9,278 nt of DNA, from the NCBI GenBank assembly GCA_035264765.1, contig DATFPQ010000062.1, positions 1-9,278 on the forward strand, in the 5' to 3' direction. How positions within the stretch are numbered: the first letter of the stretch is position 1; each line of letters opens with the position of its first letter. The notes below the pieces were generated by a model. The model made no database searches. It was not told the DNA's origin and saw only the letters and a list, made by a program, of their open reading frames with translations. Made by a program: the position numbers and the translations under genes. Shown piece after piece: positions 1 through 6,357 of the stretch. This DNA is from DATFPQ01 sp035264765 (GTDB taxonomy: Bacteria > Actinomycetota > Actinomycetes > Actinomycetales > Angustibacteraceae).

Positions 1-402
1 GAGGTGGTCAGCAGTCCCGACCACCTCAAGCAGTGGTGGCCGGACGACGCTGCGTACGAGCCGACGCCCGGCTCGGCGGGGGAGATCGTCTTCGGGAACC
101 GCGGTGCCGGTGGGGCGGTGGTCGCGTTCACCGTCGTCGACGCGCGACCCCCGCGGACGTTCTCGTTCCGCTGGACGCATCCGGCCGACGAGGTCGCGGC
201 GGAGGGGAACTCGCTGCTGGTCACCTTCGACCTGACCCCGTCCGGGGGCGGGACGTTGCTGAAGATGACCGAGACCGGCTTCCGCGAGATGGGCTGGGAG
301 GCCGCTGTCCTCGAGCAGCAGTACCAGGAGCACGTCACCGGCTGGGACTTCTATCTGCCGCGGCTGGCGCCGTACGCCGCCACGCTCGCAGTGCGGCCAT
401 GA
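1..402 (+). CDS. SRPBCC / AHSA1-like domain protein, 5'-truncated by window edge
   Basis: The frame is open from base 1, so the true start lies upstream. About 133 residues are visible, and the family is usually around 150, so roughly 20-25 N-terminal residues are probably missing. The visible part has the typical START/Bet v1-like pattern: an SSPDHLKQWWP segment near the start (the usual x-L-x-x-W-W motif after helix 1), alternating beta strands (AGEIVFGNRG, TFSFRWTHP, SLLVTFDLTP, GTLLKMTETGF) and a C-terminal helix with GWDFYLPRL. Family members bind small hydrophobic ligands or act as stress-related proteins of unassigned function; no substrate can be read here. The stop overlaps the start of the ArsR gene (ATGA), so the two are probably translationally coupled. 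SRPBCC genes are commonly paired with ArsR repressors in actinobacteria. Fold assignment is firm, function unknown. Confidence 0.85.
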   Translation, partial: EVVSSPDHLKQWWPDDAAYEPTPGSAGEIVFGNRGAGGAVVAFTVVDARPPRTFSFRWTHPADEVAAEGNSLLVTFDLTPSGGGTLLKMTETGFREMGWEAAVLEQQYQEHVTGWDFYLPRLAPYAATLAVRP

Positions 403-761
403 GCACCGCGGTGGCCGGGCAGGTCGACGACGACCTGTGGTCCGCGATCGGGGACCCGACCCGGCGCCGCATGGTCGACCTCCTGCTTCTCGAGGGCCAC
501 GGCACGGCCACCACGCTGGGCCAGCAGCTGCCGATCACCCGTCAGGCAGTGGCCAAGCACCTGGGTGTTCTCGACCGGGTCGGCCTGGTCCGGGCGACCC
601 CGGCCGGACGAGAGAAGCGGTACCGGGTGGACGAGGACCAGCTCGCCCGCGCGGTGGCCCAGCTGTCGTCGGTCGGGTCGGCCTGGGACGCCCGACTGCA
701 GCGGATCAAGCGGATCGCCGAGGCGATCCAGCGCACCCAACAAGACCGACAGCGGGACTGA
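399..761 (+). CDS. ArsR-family winged-helix transcriptional regulator
   Basis: This is a 120-residue protein whose ATG at 399 overlaps the previous stop. I chose this start over longer in-frame extensions because of the overlap and because the ArsR fold begins straight afterwards (DDLWSAIGDPTRRRMVDLLL, residues 11-30). The winged helix is clear: recognition helix around residues 47-61 (TRQAVAKHLGVLDRVGLV) and wing AGREKRYRV around 69-77. I see no cysteine-rich metal site, so it is unlikely to be a classical metal sensor; this is the subgroup usually found beside AHSA1/SRPBCC genes. It is probably an autoregulator of this small operon, though no operator is visible because the promoter lies outside the window. 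The C-terminal tail (QRIKRIAEAIQRTQQ) is a charged helix. Confidence 0.92.
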   Translation: MSTAVAGQVDDDLWSAIGDPTRRRMVDLLLLEGHGTATTLGQQLPITRQAVAKHLGVLDRVGLVRATPAGREKRYRVDEDQLARAVAQLSSVGSAWDARLQRIKRIAEAIQRTQQDRQRD

Positions 762-781
762 CGAGATCAAGGAGAGTCGAG

Positions 782-1225
782 ATGGTGGACATTCTGCACC
801 GGGTCGGGGTCAAGACCCCGGCACCGGAGAAGGTGTACGACGCCCTGACGAGCGTCGAGGGCCTCGCCGGCTGGTGGACCGAGGACACGAAGGGCAGTGG
901 CGACGTCGGGGGAATCCTCGCGTTCCGGTTCCCGCTCGGTGGCTTCGACATGGAGGTCGTCGAGCTACGGCCGTCCGAGCGCGTGGTGTGGCGGGTGGTC
1001 GACGGCCCCGAGGAGTGGGTCGGGACGACGATCCACTGGGACCTCCGCCAGGACGGCGACTACACGATCGTGCTGTTCAAGCACCAGGGGTGGAAGGAGC
1101 CGGTGGAGTTCATGTACCACTGCAGCACCAAGTGGGGCTCGTTCCTGATGAGCCTGAAGTCCCTGGTGGAGACGGGCGAGGGGGCGCCGGCGCCGCGGGA
1201 CGTGCAGATCAGCGACTGGCACTGA
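782..1225 (+). CDS. SRPBCC / AHSA1-like domain protein (complete)
   Basis: This is a complete 147-residue protein. The ATG at 782 is preceded by AAGGAG at 769-774 at good spacing, which fixes the start 20 bp after the ArsR stop. The family pattern is intact: residues near the start read TPAPEKVYDAL, then EGLAGWWTEDTKG, then strands ILAFRFPLGGFDMEVVEL, ERVVWRVVDGPEEWVGTTIHWDL, and a final helix with STKWGSFLMSLKSLVETG. This C-terminal CSTKWGSFLMSLK segment is characteristic of a common actinobacterial SRPBCC subgroup beside ArsR genes. It is the second SRPBCC protein of the operon, and the two are divergent in sequence rather than a recent duplication. It probably binds a small ligand or acts in stress response; function unassigned. 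Confidence 0.9.
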   Translation: MVDILHRVGVKTPAPEKVYDALTSVEGLAGWWTEDTKGSGDVGGILAFRFPLGGFDMEVVELRPSERVVWRVVDGPEEWVGTTIHWDLRQDGDYTIVLFKHQGWKEPVEFMYHCSTKWGSFLMSLKSLVETGEGAPAPRDVQISDWH

Positions 1226-1246
1226 GCTCCGAACCTCCGCTCGCGA

Positions 1247-2020
1247 TCAGGCCGCGGCCGGGTCCGCCTCCGGCCGGGGCTCCCCGCCCGGCTCACAGGA
1301 CTGCGCACGCAACACCGCCGGGCGGGCGTGGACGTCCCGGCGTCGCCACAACCACCACACGTCGCGACCGAACGACTCTGTCAGCAGAGCGAGGGCAGCA
1401 AGAAGCGCGACGGTCATCACGCCCGCGGGCAGGGCCCGCGCTGCTGCGCACGTCAGCACGATTCCTTGAGCGGCCGCGGCAACCTTGCGCCAGTACCGCG
1501 GCGGCAGCGACGCGTTGAACCACGGCACGAGCCAGCCTGCGGCGAGGAACGCGTAGCGCGCCGCGCCGATCGCCAGGACCCAGGCCCCAGAGAGACGCGC
1601 GACCTCCACGCTGAGAATCAGCATGAGGAAGGCGTCCACTTCCTGGTCGAACAGCGCGCCGAGAGCCGACGTCGTGCCGGTGCGCCGGGCGACCCGGCCG
1701 TCGACCCAGTCCAGGATCAGGGCCACGACCGAGAGGGTGATCAGGGGCGCCACGGGCGTGGGACGCACGTAGGACTCCGCGGTGAGCGCCGCCACGGCGC
1801 AGACCAGCGTGGCGCGGACAAGCGTCACGCGGTCTGCCGGCCCGAGCCCGACGGCCCCCGTTCGGTACAGCCCGCGAGCCAGCGCGACGTTGACGACGAA
1901 GGCGCAGGTCACCCCGGTGGCCCAGCCGAGGGAGCTCAAGCCGACCAACGCGTCGAGGGCGCCGAGCAGCAGGATCTCGGCAACCACGCCGAGGGCCGCG
2001 CGGCCGTGAACCAAACTCAC
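1247..2020 (-). CDS. CDP-alcohol phosphatidyltransferase family membrane protein
   Basis: The CDP-alcohol phosphotransferase signature D-x2-D-G-x2-A-R-x8-G-x3-D-x3-D is complete, with D104, D107, G108, A111, R112, G121, D125 and D129 when counted from the GTG at 2020. Such enzymes swap CMP from a CDP-linked lipid or alcohol for an acceptor alcohol, with two metal ions, inside the membrane. Several hydrophobic stretches flank the motif, as expected for a polytopic protein of about 257 residues. I chose the GTG at 2020 because GGAGG (2025-2029 on the plus strand as CCTCC) lies 4 bases upstream; the frame stays open to a GTG at 2068, which would add 16 residues but has no ribosome site. The acceptor is unknown. 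It is divergent from the pterin-like block and converges with the SRPBCC operon 21 bp away, so it may serve the neighbouring cluster (inference). Confidence 0.88.
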   Translation of the reverse strand: MSLVHGRAALGVVAEILLLGALDALVGLSSLGWATGVTCAFVVNVALARGLYRTGAVGLGPADRVTLVRATLVCAVAALTAESYVRPTPVAPLITLSVVALILDWVDGRVARRTGTTSALGALFDQEVDAFLMLILSVEVARLSGAWVLAIGAARYAFLAAGWLVPWFNASLPPRYWRKVAAAAQGIVLTCAAARALPAGVMTVALLAALALLTESFGRDVWWLWRRRDVHARPAVLRAQSCEPGGEPRPEADPAAA

Positions 2021-2103
2021 TCTGCCTCCGTACTCCGGGAACGGAAGGTAAAACGGGAGACGCGGCACTTTGGTTTGGTTCGCGGCCCAGAAAGTAGGAC
2101 TGG
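2021..2103. promoter_or_regulatory. Divergent intergenic region between phosphatidyltransferase and dehydrogenase remnant
   Basis: The two start codons face away from each other across about 80 bp, so promoters for both directions should lie here. The stretch is less GC-rich than its surroundings and holds a short direct repeat (TTTGG TTTGG TT at about 2069-2080). I cannot identify convincing -35/-10 pairs. If the phosphatidyltransferase starts at the alternative GTG at 2068, the gap shrinks to 35 bp. Confidence 0.45.
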
Positions 2104-2407
2104 ATGCGGACCACAGTACGGGCGTACAGGGTGCGCGAACCCGGGATCGATGGGATCCGCCCGGTCGCGCTGCCGCAACGAGGCTGCGACGCCGACCAGG
2201 TAGACACGGTCGCCGAAGCTCGGGCCGCGCGCCGCACCGCTGCCCACCGCCTTGAACTAGCCCTGGAGATGCTGCAAGATCCGGCGTCCGACCCGGTCGT
2301 CACCGGCGTCTCGCCGTTGGACGAGCTCCCCGACGTCGTGGCGCGGCTGGCGTCCGGAAAGCTCCCGCGCTTTTCACCCGATCGCCTACCCCGAGGACTC
2401 CAGACCG
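2104..2407 (+). pseudogene. Remnant of a zinc-type alcohol dehydrogenase with large internal deletion and frameshift
   Basis: The frame from the ATG at 2104 starts like an actinobacterial zinc-binding dehydrogenase (residues 1-27, MRTTVRAYRVREPG then IRPVALPQRG) and then passes directly, near base 2182-2195, into what looks like the C-terminal end of the same family (DQVDTVAEARAARRTAAHRL, LALEMLQDPASDPVVTG, DELPDVVARLASGKLP, residues 31-88). The catalytic and Rossmann-fold middle, some 230 codons by comparison with the usual length of over 300, is absent. After base 2367 the expected ending (FHPIAYPED) is found in the next frame, so a net +1 or -2 shift occurred near 2368. The original frame would run on antisensically meaningless sequence to 2625. 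Weak AGGA at 2096-2099 precedes the ATG. Codon third positions here are less GC-rich than in the neighbours, as expected of relaxed selection. Family recognition is from memory of homologous sequences, not from a search. Confidence 0.68.
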
Positions 2408-2806
2408 ATGTTCAGCGTCACCGTCCGCGACCACATGATGGTCGCCCACAGTCTCCCCGGGGACGTCTTCGGGCCGGCCCAGCGCCTGCACGGAGCCACC
2501 TACATCGTCGACGTCACGTTTCGCAGGGAGGTTCTCGACGCCGACAACGTGGTGGTCGACATCGGTCGGGCGGCAAGCGAGCTGCATGCGGTCATGGACG
2601 AGCTGACCTACCGCAATCTCGATGAGGAGCCTGCACTCGCGGGAACAATCACCACCACCGAGGCGCTGGCTCAGGTGATCGCGGACCGACTGGCCGAAAG
2701 GGTGCGAACCGGCGCACTGGGGAGCTCGGCCCGCGACCTGACCGGGCTGGCCGTCACGCTCCGCGAGTCGCATGTCGCGTGGGCCACCTACGAGAGAGCG
2801 CTGTGA
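2408..2806 (+). CDS. PTPS/QueD-like (6-pyruvoyltetrahydropterin synthase family) protein with altered active site
   Basis: The 132-residue length and order of segments match the PTPS/QueD fold: MVAHSL (residues 11-16), RLHGATYIVDVTF (26-38), VVVDIGRAASEL (48-59), TTTEALAQVIADRL (82-95) and VTLRESHVAW (116-125). Canonical enzymes bind zinc by three His, one in the first segment and two in HGH, and use a Cys four residues before the HGH plus an Asp-His pair in L-D-H-x2-L-N. Here H14 and H28 remain, but HGH is HGA (A30), the Cys position is A24, and the Asp-His pair is replaced in LTYRNLD (66-72). The pterin-anchoring Glu appears kept (E120). H9 and H122 are additional His that could be ligands. 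It may therefore catalyse a different reaction on a pterin-like substrate, or only bind it. ATG at 2408 has GAGGA at 2393-2397. It precedes the methyltransferase by 34 bp on the same strand. Confidence 0.85.
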   Translation: MFSVTVRDHMMVAHSLPGDVFGPAQRLHGATYIVDVTFRREVLDADNVVVDIGRAASELHAVMDELTYRNLDEEPALAGTITTTEALAQVIADRLAERVRTGALGSSARDLTGLAVTLRESHVAWATYERAL

Positions 2807-2840
2807 CCATCGTGTACGTCGTCCTCGAGGGGGTGGCTCC

Positions 2841-3665
2841 ATGACGGTCGAGCCGATCGCCGTGAGCCCCGTCTGGCTGGCGCAGCGTGAGCGAGCCGAT
2901 GCCGCGGCTCGCGCCCCCGACCTGGCGGATGAGGTCCGGCGTCGCCTGCCGGACGTAGGCCCGGTGACCGTCTACGACCTCGGCTGTGGGACGGGGTCGA
3001 TGGGTCGGTGGCTGGCGCCACGGCTCGGCGTCCGCCAGCACTGGGTCCTCTACGACTGGGACGCCGACCTGCTCCTTCGAGCCGCCGACGCGATGCCTCG
3101 CGCGTGTGCCGAGGGTGCGGCCGTGACCACCGAGGTGCGCCGGCGCGACGTCAGCCGGCTGGACGCCGACGACCTCGCCGGCGCCTTCCTGATCACCGCC
3201 TCGGCACTGCTGGACCTGATGACCGCCGACGAGCTGACGCGGTGCATCAAGGCCTGTGCCGCCGCAGGCTGCCCTGTGCTGTTCACCCTCTCCGTCAACG
3301 GTCGGGTAGAGCTCGAGCCGAGAGACCCGCTGGACGAGGTGGTCGCGGACGCGTTCAACGACCACCAGCGGCGCACGGTGGGCGGCCGGACCTTGCTCGG
3401 CCCCGACGCGGTCGAGTTGGCGGTCGAGGCGTTCACCGAGTTCGGCTGCGACGTCCTGGTGAGACCCAGCCCGTGGCGGCTGGGCGCGGCCGAGGCCGCG
3501 CTGGCGGCGGAGTGGTTCTCCGAGTGGGTCGGTGCGGCCTGCGAGCAGCGCCCGGAGCTCGCCGCCGCTGCCGGGCCCTACTCCCGGCGCCGGTTGTCCG
3601 AAGCGACCGCCGGCCGGCTGGGGGTCACCCTCGGCCACCTCGACCTGCTGGCGCTGCCGCGATGA
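2841..3665 (+). CDS. Class I SAM-dependent methyltransferase
   Basis: This is a 274-residue protein with a clear SAM-binding motif I at residues 44-60 (VYDLGCGTGSMGRWLAP), followed by the acidic end of strand 2 (YDWDADLL, residues 71-78, where D72 or D74 would contact the ribose) and an RRDVSRLD segment (101-108) that probably leads into motif II/III. The second half is helical and has no feature that shows the acceptor. The ATG at 2841 lies after a G-rich ribosome site (GAGGGGG from 2827); a longer frame to 2772 would overlap the PTPS-like gene and lacks family similarity. The stop overlaps the next gene's ATG (ATGA), so it is probably translated together with the membrane protein. Small-molecule methylation in the same pathway as the PTPS-like and RibA proteins is an inference from the arrangement. 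Confidence 0.9.
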   Translation: MTVEPIAVSPVWLAQRERADAAARAPDLADEVRRRLPDVGPVTVYDLGCGTGSMGRWLAPRLGVRQHWVLYDWDADLLLRAADAMPRACAEGAAVTTEVRRRDVSRLDADDLAGAFLITASALLDLMTADELTRCIKACAAAGCPVLFTLSVNGRVELEPRDPLDEVVADAFNDHQRRTVGGRTLLGPDAVELAVEAFTEFGCDVLVRPSPWRLGAAEAALAAEWFSEWVGAACEQRPELAAAAGPYSRRRLSEATAGRLGVTLGHLDLLALPR

Positions 3666-4678
3666 GCAGCACGCAGACGAGCAGGACGCACACCACCAGG
3701 ACGCTGTGGCGATGGGCCCGCCCGCTGAGCGGGGCTGCGATCTTGGCGGTGCTGCTGGTATCGGTGGGCACCGCCCCGTTCGTCACCGCCTACCGAGTGG
3801 CCGACGGGTGGTCGTTGGCGGGTGCGGCCGGGATCACGCTGGTGACAACGGTCTGCTGCGCCGCGCGGTGGAGCGTGGTCACCCGCGGTCTGGGAGTCGC
3901 CGTGCCGCTGCGCGAGGCCGTTCCCGCGTACTACCGCTCGCAGTTCCTAAACACGGTGCTGCCCGGCGGCGTGCTCGGCGACGTGCATCGGGCCGTGCGC
4001 CACGGGCGCGAGGGCGGCGCCGTCGGCCGGAGCGTTCTGGCCGTGGCCTGCGAGCGCACAGCGGGCCAGGGCGTGCAACTGGTCCTGACGGCCGCCGTCC
4101 TCCTCCTGCTGCCGTCGCCCGTGCGCTCGGTCATGCCGGTCGTCGCGACTGCACTGGTGATCGCGGTGCTGGTGGCCGTCCTCGTCGCCAAGGCGCTGCC
4201 TGGTGTCAGCAGCCTCCTTCGCGCGCGGACCAGAGGAGTTGCGGCGGCTGACCTAGGGCTGCTCGCTCGCCCCGCGTGGACGGTTGTCGTCCTCGCCTCG
4301 GCCGTGGCGGTGGTGGGCCATGTTGCCGTGTTCCTCATCGCCGCACGGACGGCGGGATCGACCGCCCCGACCGTCCAGCTGCTGCCGCTCGCGCTGCTCG
4401 TGCTTCTGGCGGCGGGAGTGCCGACCAACCTCGCGGGGTGGGGCCCCCGCGAGGGCATGGCCGCGTGGGTCTTCAGCTCCGCCGGGTTGAGCGCGAGCCA
4501 GGGGCTCGCTACCGCCGTCCTGTACGGCGTGCTTGTCTTCGCGGCCAGCCTGCCCGGTGCCGTCGTCCTGGTCGTCGCAGCGGGACCGCGCCGGAACACG
4601 CGGAACGGGGCTGGCGCAGCGCCGCTCGCATCGTCGGCGCCGGCGACCGGGGGCCTGGAAGGGGCTCCGCGTGGCTGA
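3662..4678 (+). CDS. LPG_synthase_TM (UPF0104) family polytopic membrane protein
   Basis: This is a 338-residue, very hydrophobic protein with about seven to eight predicted membrane segments (for example residues 22-40, 53-70, 137-150, 155-178, 205-228, 237-254, 285-306). Family hallmarks are present: YYRSQFLNTVLPGGVLGD (residues 90-107) followed by HRAVRHGR, the acidic-basic pair E131-R132 in ACERTAGQG, and LAGWGPREGMAAW (257-269). This family resembles the membrane domain of lysylphosphatidylglycerol synthase, which moves lipid across the membrane, and it also occurs in glycolipid loci; there is no soluble aminoacyl-transfer domain here. The ATG at 3662 overlaps the methyltransferase stop. 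The tail after residue 308 is Ala/Gly/Pro-rich and probably disordered. A role in moving a lipid-linked product is an inference. Confidence 0.88.
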   Translation: MSSTQTSRTHTTRTLWRWARPLSGAAILAVLLVSVGTAPFVTAYRVADGWSLAGAAGITLVTTVCCAARWSVVTRGLGVAVPLREAVPAYYRSQFLNTVLPGGVLGDVHRAVRHGREGGAVGRSVLAVACERTAGQGVQLVLTAAVLLLLPSPVRSVMPVVATALVIAVLVAVLVAKALPGVSSLLRARTRGVAAADLGLLARPAWTVVVLASAVAVVGHVAVFLIAARTAGSTAPTVQLLPLALLVLLAAGVPTNLAGWGPREGMAAWVFSSAGLSASQGLATAVLYGVLVFAASLPGAVVLVVAAGPRRNTRNGAGAAPLASSAPATGGLEGAPRG

Positions 4679-4947
4679 ACGTCCTTGCACCCTCCTGAGC
4701 TGGCGCGCGGGTTGCAACCATCGTCGATGCGGGGTAGCCGGTGGACATGCGCCGCCTGAGCGAGGACCTTTACGCCCGGGGAGTGCAGCGGCTGATGGCG
4801 AGGGAGGGGGGACGTTGGTCACGCGGTTTCGCCTGGAATAAGGGTCGCCGCGCGACGCTTGCCGATGTCCGGCACATCGACGACGTGGTGCTGATGCGAT
4901 TTGCGCGTACGAAACGATTCTGCGGAGAGACTGACCGAGGAGACCCG
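4679..4947 (+). other. Leader of ~270 bp before ribA, no gene recognised
   Basis: This stretch separates the membrane protein from ribA. An open frame continuous with ribA begins at a GTG at 4741 and would add 69 residues, but these resemble nothing I know and the ribosome site GAGGAG (4937-4942) directly before the ATG at 4948 argues that ribA starts there. A 10-bp perfect palindrome, GGTTGCAACC, lies at 4710-4719. I compared the stretch by eye with the FMN riboswitch pattern and saw no match. It may hold a promoter for ribA, a remnant of a lost gene or an untranslated leader. Confidence 0.4.
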
Positions 4948-5661
4948 ATGCCGACAGTTCCGCCGACCGCGACGATCCGCACTCAGATCATGGTGCCGTT
5001 GCGGTTCGCCGACGGATACGCCACGACCGCGCGGGTGTTCACCTTCGACGGCCTTGTCGACGGCCGGGAGCACCTCGCCCTCGGCCTCGGCGACCGCGCG
5101 GGTGTCCTCGCGCGGGACGCCCACGCCGGCCCTGCCCTCGTCCGACCGCACAGCGAGTGCCTCACCGGAGACGTCTTCGGGAGCCAGAGGTGCGACTGCG
5201 GCGCCCAGATGCGTGAGGCCGTCGAGCGCATCGCCGACGCCGGTGGGTTTCTGCTGTACCTGCGACAGGAGGGCCGAGGCATCGGTCTGTACCCCAAGCT
5301 CGACGCGTATGCGCTGCAGGACCGTGGCTTGGACACCTATGAGGCGAACGTCGCGCTGGGCTACGGCGCGGACCAGCGCGACTACACCGTCGCAGCGCAG
5401 ATGCTGCACGCGCTCGGCCAGCGCCGCGTGGCGCTGCTGAGCAACAACCCGGACAAGGTGGCCCAGCTCGGCCGGCTGGGCATCAGGGTGACGACCCGCG
5501 TGCCCACAGGCGTGCACGTGTCAGCCTCGAACCGGCGCTACCTGGCCACGAAGGCGCGGCGCGGGGCGCACAACCTCGACGTTCCGCCTTCCGAGTCACA
5601 GTTTCTCGGCCACCAGGGCGAACTTGCGCACGCGCCCCGAGTCGAGCCAGTCGCGCCATAG
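4948..5661 (+). CDS. ribA: GTP cyclohydrolase II (monofunctional RibA)
   Basis: The enzyme opens the imidazole ring of GTP, releasing formate and pyrophosphate, to give 2,5-diamino-6-ribosylamino-4(3H)-pyrimidinone 5'-phosphate, the first step toward riboflavin. All key positions align with E. coli RibA: zinc ligands C71, C82 and C84 in HSECLTGDVFGSQRCDCG, the RQEGRGIGL loop (106-114), Y121 in AYALQDRG (E. coli Tyr105), D142 and catalytic R144 in ADQRDY (E. coli Asp126, Arg128), and SNNPDKV (165-171). The ATG at 4948 has GAGGAG five bases upstream. No RibB (dihydroxybutanone-phosphate synthase) domain is fused and no rib genes flank it, unlike a housekeeping riboflavin locus. The N terminus has a short extra stretch (about 25 residues with beta strands, RTQIMVPLRF). 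The last 22 codons overlap the convergent methyltransferase, so this C-terminal tail is unlikely to be conserved. Confidence 0.93.
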   Translation: MPTVPPTATIRTQIMVPLRFADGYATTARVFTFDGLVDGREHLALGLGDRAGVLARDAHAGPALVRPHSECLTGDVFGSQRCDCGAQMREAVERIADAGGFLLYLRQEGRGIGLYPKLDAYALQDRGLDTYEANVALGYGADQRDYTVAAQMLHALGQRRVALLSNNPDKVAQLGRLGIRVTTRVPTGVHVSASNRRYLATKARRGAHNLDVPPSESQFLGHQGELAHAPRVEPVAP

Positions 5662-6357
5662 CCGGTGCGCAACCAGCAGCTCCTCCAGGGCGCGCCGTCC
5701 GACGCCGGCGGCGATCTCGTCCGCCTCGGACGCGTAGGCCTGCAGTAGTGCGTCAGCCGTCGCCAGGTGCGACTGGGTGCACTCTCGCTGCCAGCGAACT
5801 CGCAGGCCGACGTCGGCCAGCAGCTGCACCATCTCGGCCAGCGGAGTCGGCCAGACCGTGTCGGCGTCCGGCATCGCCGCGCGCTCCTGGGCGGTCAGCG
5901 GTTGTCCCTCCTCGAGAGTCAGCGCGAAGCGTCCGCGCGCCGGCAGCACTCGGGAGACCTCGCGCAGCAGCGGAGACTTGTCGGGGAAGGCGAGCATTGT
6001 CTCCAGCATCAGCACCACGTCGAAGGGGCCGGGCGGCAGCGGCGGAATCCGCGCGACGTCGAAGCGGCAGGGCAGGTCTCCCGCTAGCTCCCGGGCGAGC
6101 TCTATCGCGCTCGCGCTGTAGTCCAGGCCGAGGTAGTCGCAGCCCAGCTCCCGGACGAGAAGACGACCCGGGCCGGCCACGCCGCAACACAGGTCCAGCA
6201 CCGAGACTTCCGGTGCCACGCCGGCCGCGCGGCCGAGCGTCAGGACGTCGCTGGCGAGCATGAAGCTCTCCTGCTCGACGAACTCGCCCGGCGGGTAGGC
6301 CGCGCGACGGGCTCGCTGCAGAGCCTGCACGAAAGGGGGGCGCTCGTCCTGCCTCAT
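5596..6357 (-). CDS. Class I SAM-dependent methyltransferase (second)
   Basis: This is a 253-residue protein from the ATG at 6357, which has GGAGG about 11 bases upstream; the frame is open to an ATG at 6402 (15 more residues) without a ribosome site. SAM motif I is VLDLCCGVAGPG (residues 53-64), the strand-2 acidic residue is D79 in LGLDYSASAIELA, and motif II-like PPGPFDVVLMLETMLAF lies at 108-124. A conserved-looking YPPGEFVEQESFM (21-33) precedes the SAM site and probably covers the active site. The C terminus (HRLWRDWLDSGRVRKFALVAEKL) reads like a true family end, which supports the stop at 5596 despite its 66-bp overlap with ribA on the other strand. It resembles small-molecule N- or O-methyltransferases; the acceptor is unknown. 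It is divergent from the LtaS-like gene and may belong to the same pathway as RibA (inference). Confidence 0.9.
   Translation of the reverse strand: MRQDERPPFVQALQRARRAAYPPGEFVEQESFMLASDVLTLGRAAGVAPEVSVLDLCCGVAGPGRLLVRELGCDYLGLDYSASAIELARELAGDLPCRFDVARIPPLPPGPFDVVLMLETMLAFPDKSPLLREVSRVLPARGRFALTLEEGQPLTAQERAAMPDADTVWPTPLAEMVQLLADVGLRVRWQRECTQSHLATADALLQAYASEADEIAAGVGRRALEELLVAHRLWRDWLDSGRVRKFALVAEKL

Noticed and set aside
1226..1270. Rho-independent terminator between the convergent SRPBCC and phosphatidyltransferase genes
   Set aside because: A palindrome (GGCCGCGGCC at 1250-1259) exists but is inside a coding region, is not followed by a T run and is common in DNA of such GC content.
565..1518. 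Plus-strand frame of 317 codons across the ArsR and second SRPBCC genes
   Set aside because: Arg/Pro/Gly-rich, low complexity, no domain, and it crosses two well-supported genes with a ribosome site between them.
1328..2203. Open plus-strand frame of 291 codons opposite the phosphatidyltransferase
   Set aside because: It is an Arg/Gly/Gln-rich product of GC-rich codons on the opposite strand; the minus frame has the full CDP-alcohol transferase motif.
2754..3638. Minus-strand frame of 294 codons opposite the first methyltransferase
   Set aside because: Gly/Arg/Gln-rich shadow; the plus frame has a clear SAM-binding site.
3008..3661. N-terminal extension of the LPG_synthase_TM gene
   Set aside because: It lies wholly within the methyltransferase in another frame and is Arg-rich; the ATGA overlap at 3662 gives the natural start.
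4835..4860. SigR-type promoter (GGAAT, 18 bases, GTT) before ribA
   Set aside because: GGAAT is present at 4835-4839, but at the right spacing the second element is CTT, and the message would start far from the ATG.
4679..4947. FMN riboswitch before ribA
   Set aside because: I saw none of the conserved FMN-element segments; only a covariance search could exclude a divergent form.
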